From a bacterium SCSIO 12827 (GTDB lineage Bacteria > Pseudomonadota > Alphaproteobacteria > Rhodospirillales > Casp-alpha2), in the NCBI GenBank assembly GCA_024397995.1, contig CP073746.1:2601501-2665500 (forward strand): a stretch of 64,000 bases of DNA, in the 5' to 3' direction. Of the stretch, positions 26,470 through 35,845 are shown piece by piece. The translations under genes and the position numbers were made by a program. Each line of letters starts with the position of its first letter. Position 1 is the first letter of the stretch. A model generated the notes under the pieces. That model was not told the origin of the DNA, ran no database searches, and saw nothing but the letters and a program-made list of their open reading frames with translations.

Positions 26470-28917
26470 ATGACTCCGAACCAACTTGTTGACCGCATCC
26501 GGCGTGGCGACGTCGACGACGCGATCACGGATTTTCTGGCTGCGACTCCCGAAGCAACGCTGGAAATGCTCGCCGTGAACGCCATGAACTGGCAAATGCC
26601 CGACGTCGCCGAAGCGATTTTACGCCGGTTATTGCGTGACGATCCGGAAAACCTGGGAGGACAGCTGACTCTCGCCAAGGTGCTTTACGGTGCAAGACGG
26701 TTTGCCGACGCGCTGCCACATTTCGAGTTCACCGCCCGGCACATGCCGGATGATGCCTGGTTCCAATCGGGGCGCCTCTGGGGTTACAGCGTCCTGGGCC
26801 AGCTGGATGCACTGCGCGACGCAATCCTTGAAATAAAGCAGCAAATTCCGGCCGATCGGCACGTCAACTGGCAGCATGCACGACAGGTCGAGAACATGCC
26901 CGACATCACCGTCCGTACATTGGCGGCGCGGATCGCCGAATTACGGACCCGGTCGGTCGAGGAGCGGCGCGCCCACGCGGAAACAACCAAGGCCGTCACC
27001 TGGACACCGCGCCCAAGAAAGGCCCCACTCACTGATGGGATCGAACTCTTCGGGTGGTCCTCCGGCCTTTCCGAAGCGCGCGCCTGGTTCGTTGTCGACG
27101 ATGTACACGACATTCCCGCGACCGGCAGAGTACAGGACGGCGCGACCCTGTGGTCGGCACCGTTCATACCATCCGCCGGAAAGCACCATCGACTGCGCCT
27201 TTACCTTGAGATCGATGGACAGCGCTTTGATGGTGGCGAAGTGACGTACAACAGTCCCCAACGGCAGCCTCCCGCTGCCACGACGGGATCGGCGTCAGAG
27301 AACGGCTCGACAAGCTTAATCATGACCGGCTGCGTCGCCGCCACGGGCGACGCGGCGCAGTATCGGTTCGAATACGGCCGGTCCCCAGACGGGCTCGTGG
27401 GGAAAACGCCGTGGCGGCCCGTTCCTGGAAAACGCAACGCCCGCTTCGTCGCATCACCGGAATGGGCGACGTCGCGCAGCTGGTACTATGGCGGCGCAAT
27501 GACCTGGATAGACGGCCCTGCGCCGAATTTAACGGTCCATTGGCCCTTCGCTCAGGATCCAAATCACATATCAGGCATTGGCTTCATGGAGCTGCTGTTT
27601 GCGTGCTGGCACAACAGCTGCCAACACGACGGCAATCAAAGAGCACGGGAGTGGGAGTGTTCCGATCTTCGAGACGCCGTGGTTTCCGTCCGTTTGAATG
27701 CCCGCGATCTTGATCCGAAAAACTACCTGCACTGCCTCGGCATCGGCAATGTATCAACCTATTGGATGTTGAGTGGGCAAGCCGTCGATCTATCCAGCTT
27801 GGGCGACGAAGCGACCGAATTGACCTTCACGCTCCCCTCCGACCCGGCGCAATGGACCATTGCCGGCACCAACCAGATCGAACAACCGGACCACGAACGC
27901 TACAGGTACGGCCCGCTGGATCATGCCTTGGCGCGCAACCAGGGAAATTTGGTGCTGATCGCACCGTTCGGGACGCCCAGCGAAACCACGACAGGCGCGA
28001 TCTCTATCGGCGAGTTCACCGTTTCCTATCGGGACAACAATATCCTTCATCCCGACAACGGCGCGGTGCTGATCGACGGCCCGTCACTCTCCGCCTGCGA
28101 TCCCGCAAACCTGACGAACGGCATTTACGGCGACCCGGATGCGGGATGGTTCCTGTGCGGACATCCTGACACGCCCCCACGGTTTGTCTGGGAACTCGCG
28201 GCCCCTCAGGCGATCACCACCTTGGTCATCCACCAAGACCCGGTGCTTCCGACAACGAAATGCCGGGTATCTCTCAGCGACGGCACAAACACCCCCGATA
28301 CCTGGCAATTCGATCTGCCGGTACCTAAAGCGCCCTACGATCAGCCTGCTCTGAAGATCGCTGCCTTCGAGGGCTCGGGAACCTATACCCGGGTTGAACT
28401 CGAACTCCTGGAAGGGACATACCCAGAAGGCCGAGGTTTGCAATCCTTCGAAATCTTCGCAAAGAACTTCGCGCCGCCACCAAGTGACCTTCCGGCCACC
28501 GTTTCCGGGGACATTCAAGGAATGCAGCCAGGCTCAAGCGTGCATTACCGGGTCGTCACCCGCACGGATACGGAAACAGCGGCAGGCGAGGTCCAGCGGT
28601 TTGATTTACCCGCGGAAAACAGTCCTCCGCTCCTCCACCATGTCACCCTCTTTGAGGCATCCGGGACCAAGGCAATCTTCCAGGTTCGCGCCAATGCCAT
28701 GGGCGACATAGCTGAATTGTGTTGGTGTTTGGACGACGGTGACTGGCACAGCCTTCCCCTGGGGTGGGAACAAACGCCGGTCCACCGCTATATCGTGCTG
28801 CCGAATGTGCCGGAAGGCACGCATCGGTTAACCGTTCGCGCCCGAAGCGCCGCCGGCGACAGCCCGGAAATCATCCACGACTGGCATATGCCTGGCCACA
28901 ACCAGGATTCGCCATAA
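26470..28917 (+). CDS. Unrecognised multidomain protein (TPR-like plus beta-sandwich domains)
   Basis: 815 residues. Residues 1-130 look like helical repeats (DLLRRL-type helices: ILRRLLRDDPENLGGQLTLAKVLYGARRFADAL). From about 190 the protein is rich in Trp, Gly and aromatic strands and reads like several beta-sandwich modules. A galactose-binding-like (F5/8-type) stretch is suggested near 560-660 by AGWFLCGHPDTPPRFVW and GRGLQSFEIFAK. No signal peptide and no catalytic motif were recognised. ATG 26470 is preferred because TAGGA lies nine bases upstream; ATG 26380 is also in frame. It directly precedes the maf gene, so a role in glycan binding or flagellin modification is possible but unproven. 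Confidence 0.75.
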   Translation: MTPNQLVDRIRRGDVDDAITDFLAATPEATLEMLAVNAMNWQMPDVAEAILRRLLRDDPENLGGQLTLAKVLYGARRFADALPHFEFTARHMPDDAWFQSGRLWGYSVLGQLDALRDAILEIKQQIPADRHVNWQHARQVENMPDITVRTLAARIAELRTRSVEERRAHAETTKAVTWTPRPRKAPLTDGIELFGWSSGLSEARAWFVVDDVHDIPATGRVQDGATLWSAPFIPSAGKHHRLRLYLEIDGQRFDGGEVTYNSPQRQPPAATTGSASENGSTSLIMTGCVAATGDAAQYRFEYGRSPDGLVGKTPWRPVPGKRNARFVASPEWATSRSWYYGGAMTWIDGPAPNLTVHWPFAQDPNHISGIGFMELLFACWHNSCQHDGNQRAREWECSDLRDAVVSVRLNARDLDPKNYLHCLGIGNVSTYWMLSGQAVDLSSLGDEATELTFTLPSDPAQWTIAGTNQIEQPDHERYRYGPLDHALARNQGNLVLIAPFGTPSETTTGAISIGEFTVSYRDNNILHPDNGAVLIDGPSLSACDPANLTNGIYGDPDAGWFLCGHPDTPPRFVWELAAPQAITTLVIHQDPVLPTTKCRVSLSDGTNTPDTWQFDLPVPKAPYDQPALKIAAFEGSGTYTRVELELLEGTYPEGRGLQSFEIFAKNFAPPPSDLPATVSGDIQGMQPGSSVHYRVVTRTDTETAAGEVQRFDLPAENSPPLLHHVTLFEASGTKAIFQVRANAMGDIAELCWCLDDGDWHSLPLGWEQTPVHRYIVLPNVPEGTHRLTVRARSAAGDSPEIIHDWHMPGHNQDSP

Positions 28918-29002
28918 TTTACGTGATCTTAAGGCCGATCGTGTTGATTTCTTAGGTTCGAATTCGCATTGTAATGCGCAGTTGAGTCAGGATCCCGGAA
29001 CT

Positions 29003-31111
29003 ATGGAAATCGATATCGCGACCGCCCCCGACACCAGCGCCAAAAAAGAGGAATCATCGTTGTTTGAGCGAAGCTGGCTGGTGCCCTCGACGGACGAGGA
29101 GCGTGCCAAACTGCGCGAACACAACCTCAGTATCTTCAAGAAAAAGTACCCGATTGTTCATGACCGTTTGGTCGGGTTCCAAGCGCGCTCGCAATTGATT
29201 TTCGATGACGACGGCCATCCGGACATGGTGTTCGCCGACACCAAGTTCTACAACGGCGACATTGATAACTTCACTGACCGCCAGTTCACACAGTACTGGC
29301 GCAATCCCAACCGACTATCCATTGCGCCACCGTCACCGCAGGCCGTTGACAGCCAGGTCGCTCGCTTCCTGTATTCCATGCTGACGCGGATGAAGGACGA
29401 AGAAGGGGTTCAGTTCTCGGTCGGCCGAACCAATCCGAATGCGTTCTATGCGATCGTCATGGGCATTGGCCTCGGACGTCACATCCCAAAACTCATGGAA
29501 GCCTCCAAGTGCCGCAACCTCTTCCTGCTGGAGCCCAATTTCGAAGGGTTTTACCACTCCCTCGAACTGATCGATTGGGCCGTCCTGATCATGGAAATGC
29601 AGGAGCGCAACGGAGATATCTTCTTCTATATCGGCGGCACGCCGCAGGACTGGATGGATGGCCTGCGTTACCAAACCCGGGCCACCAATCCTAATTCACT
29701 GGATGGGACTTACGTCTACACCCATTACAACAACCCGTTGTTCGTCGAATTCTCGGCAAAATTTAACAAGGAATCCCAACTTCTCCTGACCGGGCTTGGG
29801 TTCTTCTATGACGAACAGATCATGTTGCGGAACACCTACGACAACATGGTCGGGCACAGTTCGCGGATTTACAAACGCGCGGACAAAGACACCGTTCAGA
29901 AAGCGCCGGCGGTCATCGTCGGCTGCGGCCCGTCCCTTGACAAGAACATCGAAGACATCAAACGCATCGCTGACCGGGCCGTGATCTTTTCTTGTGGCTC
30001 GGCCCTTGGCCCTTTGATGGATGCGGGGATCAAGCCTGATTTTCAGCTTGAGCTTGAGAATATCGCCGTCATGCGCGTGATGGAATATGCCGCGGAAAAA
30101 CACGATCTTTCAGGTATCTGCCTAGTCTGCAGTTCGACCGTTGAACGGCAGATCAAGGATTTCTTCGACGAGGTCGTGTACTACTTTCGCCCGGCTCTAT
30201 GCCCATATCCTATTTTCTCCGGCGACCCGTCCACCTGTCTGGCCCATCCCGATCCCACGGTTGTCAATGTGGGGCTTAGTTTTGCCAATGAAATGGGCTT
30301 CAAGGAGTACTACTTCTTCGGCACCGATCTCGGACAGAAAGATAGCTCCCAACACCACGCAAAATCGTCTTTCCATTATTCCGACAAGGCAAAAGACGAG
30401 GTTCTGCAGGTTTTCAGCATCGAAGTGCCGGCCAACTTCGGCGGCAAGGCAAAGACCAGCCCAGGCCTGTTCTGGGCCCTGGACACGGTGCAACGTTGCA
30501 TTCTGTATTCCGGTCCGACCAGCCGCTACTACAACTGCAGCAATGGCGTGCGCATCAACCGTGCGACGCCGAAATTGTCGCGCACGTTGGATCTTCCGGA
30601 ACTTGAGGTTTCACGCGCAGATACGGTCCGCACAATCATCGAAAGCTCCCCCGAAATGACGGAAGAGGAATTCGAAAAGCGTTGGCAGCCGGAACGAATG
30701 ATCGACGGCATCAATGCCGTGCTTGATGAGGTCATCGATATTCACGCGACCAATGATATCGTGGAAGGCAGCGATCACATGATCGCCGTCGCACCGTTGT
30801 TTTATCAACAACATGCCAGCCCGTTCGACAACTACGCGGGCTTGGTGCTGCGCGGTTCGGTAAACCAGGCGATGATCGCCATGGATTATTATCTTTCGCG
30901 CATCACCGACGAATCAAAATACGAAATCGCCGCCCAGATCGTACGGGAAGAGTTTGACAATCTTGCCGAGCGGATGCGCCAAGTGGTCATCAAGCATATC
31001 CGTTCCCGGCGTCACGGAATTGATTTGCGCGAAGAATATCTGAGCGGTGTAGACGACGATGACGGGCTGACCGACGAACAGCGCGAATTGCTGACGATCC
31101 CCCAAGATTGA
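29003..31111 (+). CDS. Motility-associated Maf-family flagellin glycosyltransferase (DUF115)
   Basis: 702 residues. The central MAF/MptE-like domain (about 290-480) starts at APAVIVGCGPSLDKNIEDIKRI and continues with SCGSALGPLMDAGIKPDFQLE and YYFFGTDLGQKDSSQHH, standard for Maf proteins. The family transfers CMP-activated nonulosonic acids to flagellin Ser/Thr; Maf is needed for flagella in Magnetospirillum. Start ATG 29003 follows CAGGATCCCGGAACT; an in-frame TTG at 28982 is weaker. Genes for making a nonulosonic acid lie downstream of the flagellins, matching this role. Confidence 0.92.
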   Translation: MEIDIATAPDTSAKKEESSLFERSWLVPSTDEERAKLREHNLSIFKKKYPIVHDRLVGFQARSQLIFDDDGHPDMVFADTKFYNGDIDNFTDRQFTQYWRNPNRLSIAPPSPQAVDSQVARFLYSMLTRMKDEEGVQFSVGRTNPNAFYAIVMGIGLGRHIPKLMEASKCRNLFLLEPNFEGFYHSLELIDWAVLIMEMQERNGDIFFYIGGTPQDWMDGLRYQTRATNPNSLDGTYVYTHYNNPLFVEFSAKFNKESQLLLTGLGFFYDEQIMLRNTYDNMVGHSSRIYKRADKDTVQKAPAVIVGCGPSLDKNIEDIKRIADRAVIFSCGSALGPLMDAGIKPDFQLELENIAVMRVMEYAAEKHDLSGICLVCSSTVERQIKDFFDEVVYYFRPALCPYPIFSGDPSTCLAHPDPTVVNVGLSFANEMGFKEYYFFGTDLGQKDSSQHHAKSSFHYSDKAKDEVLQVFSIEVPANFGGKAKTSPGLFWALDTVQRCILYSGPTSRYYNCSNGVRINRATPKLSRTLDLPELEVSRADTVRTIIESSPEMTEEEFEKRWQPERMIDGINAVLDEVIDIHATNDIVEGSDHMIAVAPLFYQQHASPFDNYAGLVLRGSVNQAMIAMDYYLSRITDESKYEIAAQIVREEFDNLAERMRQVVIKHIRSRRHGIDLREEYLSGVDDDDGLTDEQRELLTIPQD

Positions 31112-31132
31112 GGCATCTTGCTCCCCGCGCCG

Positions 31133-32509
31133 TCAATTGCCGGCGAATTCCCTAAGGGCTGTCGCAACCTCGCCGGCCACGCCGTCCCAATCACCCGCCG
31201 TTGGCTGGCGAAACAGGCGCATGGTCGGGTACCAGGGTGTATCTGAGCGATCCAGCATCCAGCGCCAATCCGGCACCCGGGTCACCATCGTCCATATGGG
31301 CCGCGCCATCGCCCCGGCCAGATGCACCAGCGATGTATCCACACCGATCACCAGATCCAGTGCCGAAACGGTGGCGGCGACTTCCTTGAACGGACGCGCC
31401 TTGCGGAACAAAGGCCGGATATGGTGACCGAACGGCACCGCATCCATCTGCGCCGCCGCCGGCCCAATCTGAAGCGAATGGAAGACCACCCCTTCGACAT
31501 CGAATAGCGGCGCCAATGTGAAAAGGTCAACGGAGCGTTGGCGGTCGCGCTTGTGTCCCGGGTTGCCTGCCCAAACAAGCCCGACATGACGGACACGACC
31601 GCCGGTCCCCAGGCGGTTCCGCCAATACGCCACGCGTTCCGGCGCGGGCCGAATATAGGCCCCATCCCAAGGAACCGTGTCGATCTCCGTCCCGAAAACG
31701 CGGGGCAAACTCATCACCGCAATTTGAACATCATGGGGCGGCAGGGGATTCCCCCGCGCAACGACCTCATCGATCCCCGCGATACCGGAAAACAGATCCG
31801 TGAGCGAGGCCGGCGCCTCGACAATCACGCGGCCAACACGCGCCCGAGCCAACGCCGCATAGCGAATGAACTGAATGTTGTCACCTAACCCCTGCTCCGC
31901 TTGGATCAGCAGCGCACCCTGTGGCAGATTTTCACCGGACCACCCCGGCTGGCGCGAGCGCCGGGGGGCCAGCCCCACATTGTCGGCGCGGCTCCGCAGG
32001 TCGAACCCTCGCCACCCTTCCGCCAAGCGCCCCGTGACCAGATGCAAAAGCCCCAGGTTGTAGCCGGCTGTCGGATTGTCCGGGGCGATCGAAAGAATTC
32101 TGTCGAAATACTGCTCGGCGGCGGTGAAGTCTCCCTTGGCCGCGAGCAAACCGCCCATGTTCAAAAGGGCCCCTGGGTTGTCGGGCAACCTATCGCAAAC
32201 GAACCGAAAATCGGCCTCAGCCTCGGTGAGGCGGTCAAGGTTTTGATAGACAACGCCACGGGCATTTCGGGCTTCCAACATCTCGGGAACCTGCTCAAGC
32301 GCCAGATTCAACGCCTGAAGCGCCGCGTTGTTGTCACCCAGCTGGATGCTCACCCTGCCGATTCCGCACAACGCCCCGGGATGGTTAGGAACCGCCGCCA
32401 AAATAGCCTGCAGGTTCGGAATGGCGTCCATCGGCCGTTCCTCGCCAAGGCTTTGCTCTACCCGCGCCAGGGCGGACTGGATTTCCGGCTCAGTCATCTG
32501 TGACGCCAT
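31133..32509 (-). CDS. TPR protein with GT9-like glycosyltransferase domain
   Basis: 458 residues. TPR-type repeats cover about 10-165 (for example GIGRVSIQLGDNNAALQALNLALEQ). The C-terminal domain has ALLIQAEQGLGDNIQFIRYA, HVGLVWAGNPGHKRDR and VIGVDTSLVHLAGAMARPIW, the pattern seen in ADP-heptose-transferase-like (GT9/GT41-clan) domains. It probably transfers a sugar, with the TPR recognising a protein substrate. It is transcribed toward maf and lies next to the flagellin genes. A paralogue with a shorter TPR is at 44701-45825. Confidence 0.8.
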   Translation of the reverse strand: MASQMTEPEIQSALARVEQSLGEERPMDAIPNLQAILAAVPNHPGALCGIGRVSIQLGDNNAALQALNLALEQVPEMLEARNARGVVYQNLDRLTEAEADFRFVCDRLPDNPGALLNMGGLLAAKGDFTAAEQYFDRILSIAPDNPTAGYNLGLLHLVTGRLAEGWRGFDLRSRADNVGLAPRRSRQPGWSGENLPQGALLIQAEQGLGDNIQFIRYAALARARVGRVIVEAPASLTDLFSGIAGIDEVVARGNPLPPHDVQIAVMSLPRVFGTEIDTVPWDGAYIRPAPERVAYWRNRLGTGGRVRHVGLVWAGNPGHKRDRQRSVDLFTLAPLFDVEGVVFHSLQIGPAAAQMDAVPFGHHIRPLFRKARPFKEVAATVSALDLVIGVDTSLVHLAGAMARPIWTMVTRVPDWRWMLDRSDTPWYPTMRLFRQPTAGDWDGVAGEVATALREFAGN

Positions 32510-32575
32510 GGTCTACACGCGCACTCCATTGACAGGCCGCGGTGATCGCCGCCCCTCATGTTCACCAATTCTACA

Positions 32576-32610
32576 AGAAAAACCGCCGCCACCGATAACG
32601 GTGGCGACGG
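32576..32610 (-). terminator. Terminator of flagellin gene 1
   Basis: On the minus strand a stem of CCGTCGCCACCG and CGGTGGCGGCGG closes a four-base loop and is followed by TTTTTCTT. It lies about 60 bases after the flagellin stop. Confidence 0.9.
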
Positions 32611-32667
32611 CTTTTCTGACCAATTGCCGGAAAAGAAGCCGCCGAGGCAGCCCCTTTCCTAAGGCGA

Positions 32668-33975
32668 TTAGTTGAACAGCGCCAGGATACCCTGTTCGGA
32701 CTGACCGGCGAAGGCCAAGGCCGAAATACCCAGCTGCTGCCGGGTCTGCAGAGCCAACAGGTTGGCGCCTTCCCCGTTCAGGTCGGCCAGCGTGAGCTTG
32801 CCGGCACCTTCATCGAGGGTGTTCGTGTACTGCTCGGTGAAGTCCAGACGGGTCTGAAGCAGGGCCACGTTGGAACCCAGCTTCTGCGACTGCGACCGAA
32901 GGGTCGTCAATGCCGAGTCCAGGCCAGCGATGACCGTATCGGCGTCAGAACCCTGGCCTTCGGCAACAAAGTCGATGCCGCTCTGCAGGACACCGGCCGT
33001 GTTAGCCGCAAAACGCTGGGTATCGGCGGCTGTGTCGGCCAAGAACGCCGTGGCGCCCAGACCATTGACGACCCCGATGAACGAGCCCGTAACCGATGCC
33101 AAAGCACCCGTGTTGAACTGCGAGTTGCCCGCCGCGGCCGTTGCGGCAGAGATCACGCCCGCGTTGAACGACGCCAACTGCAGGGTCAGGGTCTGACCCT
33201 GGGTAACGGTCGTGGAATCGCCGGTACCGACGGCGACAGTGATGGAGTACTGCGTGTTCAAGGAGAACACGATTTCGGCACCGGTCGCCGTGACGGTTTG
33301 ACCCGTACCGTTGTAGGTCACGACGAACTGACCACCGAAGCCGGATACGGCCGTAACGCGGGTGAACCCGCCCGTGCCGACCTGTGCGGTCGCCGTGTTG
33401 GCAAGGTTGAAACCGGACTCAACCGTCGCCGTGAAGGTGACATGGCTGTCGGCGCGGATGACCAGGCCGTCAATGCCCAGACCCGTTTCCTGAAGCTGTG
33501 CGGCGTTGATCGACAGCAGGCTCGTCGTGTTGTTGGAGAAGTTAACCGTCAACGTTTCGGAGGTGTTGTCGATCAGGTTGACACCCTGATATTCGGCGTC
33601 GTTGGCCAAATCGCCGATCTGCGAACGCACGTTCGAGAACTGCGTGACCAGATCGGTGAACTGAGTACCGGTCGCCGACTTCAGGGAGTTCGCAATACCC
33701 TTAAGCTGGCGAACCAGGCTGTCGATGGCTTCAACACCGTCGAGAGCCGCCGTAACCGTCGAAATCCCCTGGTCAATACCGTCCTTACGCTCGGTGAAGT
33801 CGAACGAGCGGTCAGTCAGGGATTTCGCGGAGAAGAACGCCACCGGATCGTCGATCGCGCTAGCGACGCGCAGGCCAGAAGACAAACGGCCGTTCGTACG
33901 GTCGATCAGGTCGGTGGTGGATTGGAGGGAAAGCAGTGAATTTCGGACTGCAGCCGAAAGGGTAACGTCAGACAT
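32668..33975 (-). CDS. Flagellin 1
   Basis: 435 residues. The N-terminal helices are LSAAVRNSLLSLQSTTDLIDRTNGRLSSGLRV, with DDPVAFFSAKSL, and the C-terminal helix ends GEGANLLALQTRQQLGISALAFAGQSEQGILALFN. Both belong to the flagellin family (FlaA/FljK-like) of alphaproteobacteria. The middle Thr/Ser-rich surface domain (about 170-310) offers many O-glycosylation sites. It is the external filament subunit. GGAG lies eight bases before ATG 33975. It is a close paralogue of the adjacent flagellin with the same length. No sigma-54 site was found upstream. Confidence 0.97.
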   Translation of the reverse strand: MSDVTLSAAVRNSLLSLQSTTDLIDRTNGRLSSGLRVASAIDDPVAFFSAKSLTDRSFDFTERKDGIDQGISTVTAALDGVEAIDSLVRQLKGIANSLKSATGTQFTDLVTQFSNVRSQIGDLANDAEYQGVNLIDNTSETLTVNFSNNTTSLLSINAAQLQETGLGIDGLVIRADSHVTFTATVESGFNLANTATAQVGTGGFTRVTAVSGFGGQFVVTYNGTGQTVTATGAEIVFSLNTQYSITVAVGTGDSTTVTQGQTLTLQLASFNAGVISAATAAAGNSQFNTGALASVTGSFIGVVNGLGATAFLADTAADTQRFAANTAGVLQSGIDFVAEGQGSDADTVIAGLDSALTTLRSQSQKLGSNVALLQTRLDFTEQYTNTLDEGAGKLTLADLNGEGANLLALQTRQQLGISALAFAGQSEQGILALFN

Positions 33976-34157
33976 TTTAATACTCCATTCTAGAGCGTTT
34001 TACAGGATCTACTATCCATAACCGCAGGCTACGCGCTTCTGGCGAAATGCCATACGGTCAGTCACGAACCTACTTTTCCCCTATATTCCTGTCAACCGAG
34101 AAATCCACCAGGCCACCGAATTCTCTGCTTTTCCTGACACAAGTAATTGTAATAAAT

Positions 34158-34195
34158 AAAAAAAACCCGCCGCACCAAACTGTCGGATGCGGCGG
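34158..34195 (-). terminator. Terminator of flagellin gene 2
   Basis: On the minus strand CCGCCGCA and TGCGGCGG pair around a 13-base loop and are followed by GTTTTTTTT. A second hairpin at 34212-34234 (CCCGCCCGGC with GCCGGGTGGG) lies between it and the gene stop. Confidence 0.9.
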
Positions 34196-34246
34196 ATTAA
34201 TTTATTTCAATCCCGCCCGGCGTCGCCGGGTGGGACTTAAATTGCC

Positions 34247-35554
34247 TTAGTTGAAGAGGGACAAAATCCCCTGTTCGGACTGGCCGGCGAAGGCCAAAGC
34301 CGAAATACCCAACTGCTGCCGGGTCTGAAGCGCCAACAGGTTGGCCCCTTCTTCGTTGAGATCGGCCAGGGTGAGCTTGTCCGCCCCTTCCTCCAGCGTA
34401 TTGGTATATTGTTCCGTGAAGTCCAGGCGGGTCTGAAGCAGGGCCACGTTGGACCCCAGTTTCTGGGCCTGGGACCGGAGAATGCCGAGCGCGGCGTCCA
34501 AACCGACGACGATATTGTCGATGTCATCGACAACGCCCTCGCCGATGAAATCGACGCCGCTCTGGAAGGCGCCCGCCGTGTTGGCCGCCAGACGTGAGGT
34601 ATCCGCGCCAGTATCCGCCAGGAACGCCGTGGCGCCCAGACCGTTGATGATCCCGATGAACGCGCCGGTAACCGACGCCAAGGCACCCGTGTTGAACTGC
34701 GAGTTGCCCGCCGCGGCCGTCGCGGCGGAGATCACCGCCGCGTTGAACGACGCCAACTGCAGGGTCAAGGTCTGCCCCTGGGTAACGCTTGTGGCGTCAC
34801 CAGTACCAACAGCAACAGTGATGGAGTATTGCGTGTTCAAGGAGAACACGATTTCGGCGCCGGTCGCCGTGATGGTTTGACCCGTGCCGTTGTAGGTCAC
34901 GACGAACTGACCGCCGAAGCCGGATACGGCCGTAACGCGGGTGTACCCGCCCGTGCCGACCTGCGCGGTCGCTGTGTTGTTCAGGGTGAAACCCGACGTC
35001 ACGGTCCCCGTGAAACTGATCTTGCTGTCGGCGCGAATCTCCATCGCATCGACCAACAAACCCGATTGCCGCAGGTTAACCGCGTCGATCGTCAGCAAGC
35101 TGGTCGTGTTGTTCGCAAAGTTGATCGTCAGGGATTCAGAGGTGTTGTCGATCAGGTTGATGCCCTGGAACTGAGCATCGTTGGCCAGGTCACCGATTTG
35201 TCCTCGGATGTTATTGAACTGAGCCACCAGATCGGTGAATTGGCTGCTGGTCGCCGATTTCAGCGACGTTGCAATACCTTTCAGCTGGCGGACCAGGCTG
35301 TCGATGCTCTCGACACCGTCCAAGGCCGCCGTCACCGTTGAAATCCCCTGGTCGATACCGCCCTTACGTTCCGTGAAATCAAAAGCGCGGTCGCGCAGCG
35401 CCTTGGACGAGAAGAACGCAACCGGATCATCGACAGGCCCGGCAACCCGGAGTCCCGTCGCCAATCGGTTGTTTGTGCGGTCAATCAGATCGGTTGTGCG
35501 CTGCAGGGCAAGCAGCGAGCTGCGTACTGCAGCAGAAAGTGCCACGTCAGACAT
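34247..35554 (-). CDS. Flagellin 2
   Basis: 435 residues, starting MSDVALSAAVRSSLLALQ at ATG 35554, with GAGG eight bases upstream. An in-frame start at 35641 would add 29 residues that flagellins do not have. Both terminal domains match flagellin 1 at roughly 80 percent, and the middle region about 196-305 is nearly identical. It forms the filament together with, or instead of, flagellin 1. Many Ser/Thr residues in the central region are possible targets of the Maf and GT41 transferases. Confidence 0.97.
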   Translation of the reverse strand: MSDVALSAAVRSSLLALQRTTDLIDRTNNRLATGLRVAGPVDDPVAFFSSKALRDRAFDFTERKGGIDQGISTVTAALDGVESIDSLVRQLKGIATSLKSATSSQFTDLVAQFNNIRGQIGDLANDAQFQGINLIDNTSESLTINFANNTTSLLTIDAVNLRQSGLLVDAMEIRADSKISFTGTVTSGFTLNNTATAQVGTGGYTRVTAVSGFGGQFVVTYNGTGQTITATGAEIVFSLNTQYSITVAVGTGDATSVTQGQTLTLQLASFNAAVISAATAAAGNSQFNTGALASVTGAFIGIINGLGATAFLADTGADTSRLAANTAGAFQSGVDFIGEGVVDDIDNIVVGLDAALGILRSQAQKLGSNVALLQTRLDFTEQYTNTLEEGADKLTLADLNEEGANLLALQTRQQLGISALAFAGQSEQGILSLFN

Positions 35555-35604
35555 TTCATTGCCTCGTTTTCTCACGGGGCGGGCCATACTCGCCAACACC
35601 GCGA

Positions 35605-35620
35605 TGGCATTCACGTTGCG
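35605..35620 (+). promoter_or_regulatory. Possible sigma-54 promoter facing flbT
   Basis: TGGCATTCACGTTGCG has GG at 35606-35607 and GC at 35618-35619, ten bases apart, with good half sites. It points away from flagellin 2 and lies about 225 bases before flbT. No ftr-like site is seen upstream, so a chance match is possible. Confidence 0.45.
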
Positions 35621-35648
35621 CTTTCTGCCAACGAATCGCACGATAATC

Positions 35649-35664
35649 TAACCCGGAGGGGTTA
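35649..35664. promoter_or_regulatory. Palindrome TAACCC-GGAG-GGGTTA
   Basis: Perfect six-base arms with a four-base centre, between flagellin 2 and flbT. No T-tract follows, so an operator is more likely than a terminator. Its binding protein is unknown. Confidence 0.4.
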
Positions 35665-35845
35665 ACAAATTCTTTCCAAATTGTTCCTTTTCTTCGCGGC
35701 ATTCGAATTTTATTTCGCAATATAATCCGTGGCTTCTACGATCGAATCCATGGTGACGAGGTTGTTGGCCTTGCCTGTAGTTTTGATTTAGCGCATACCT
35801 AAAAAATTGGTTGGGGGCACAATATAGCGGGGTGAGAAAAGCAAT

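Larger units (their letters stand above)
35555..35845. other. Flagellin 2 / flbT divergent region
   Basis: 291 bases without a gene. It contains the palindrome TAACCC-GGAG-GGGTTA (35649-35664) and a plus-facing sigma-54-like element (35605-35620). No sigma-54 site facing flagellin 2 was found. Confidence 0.5.
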
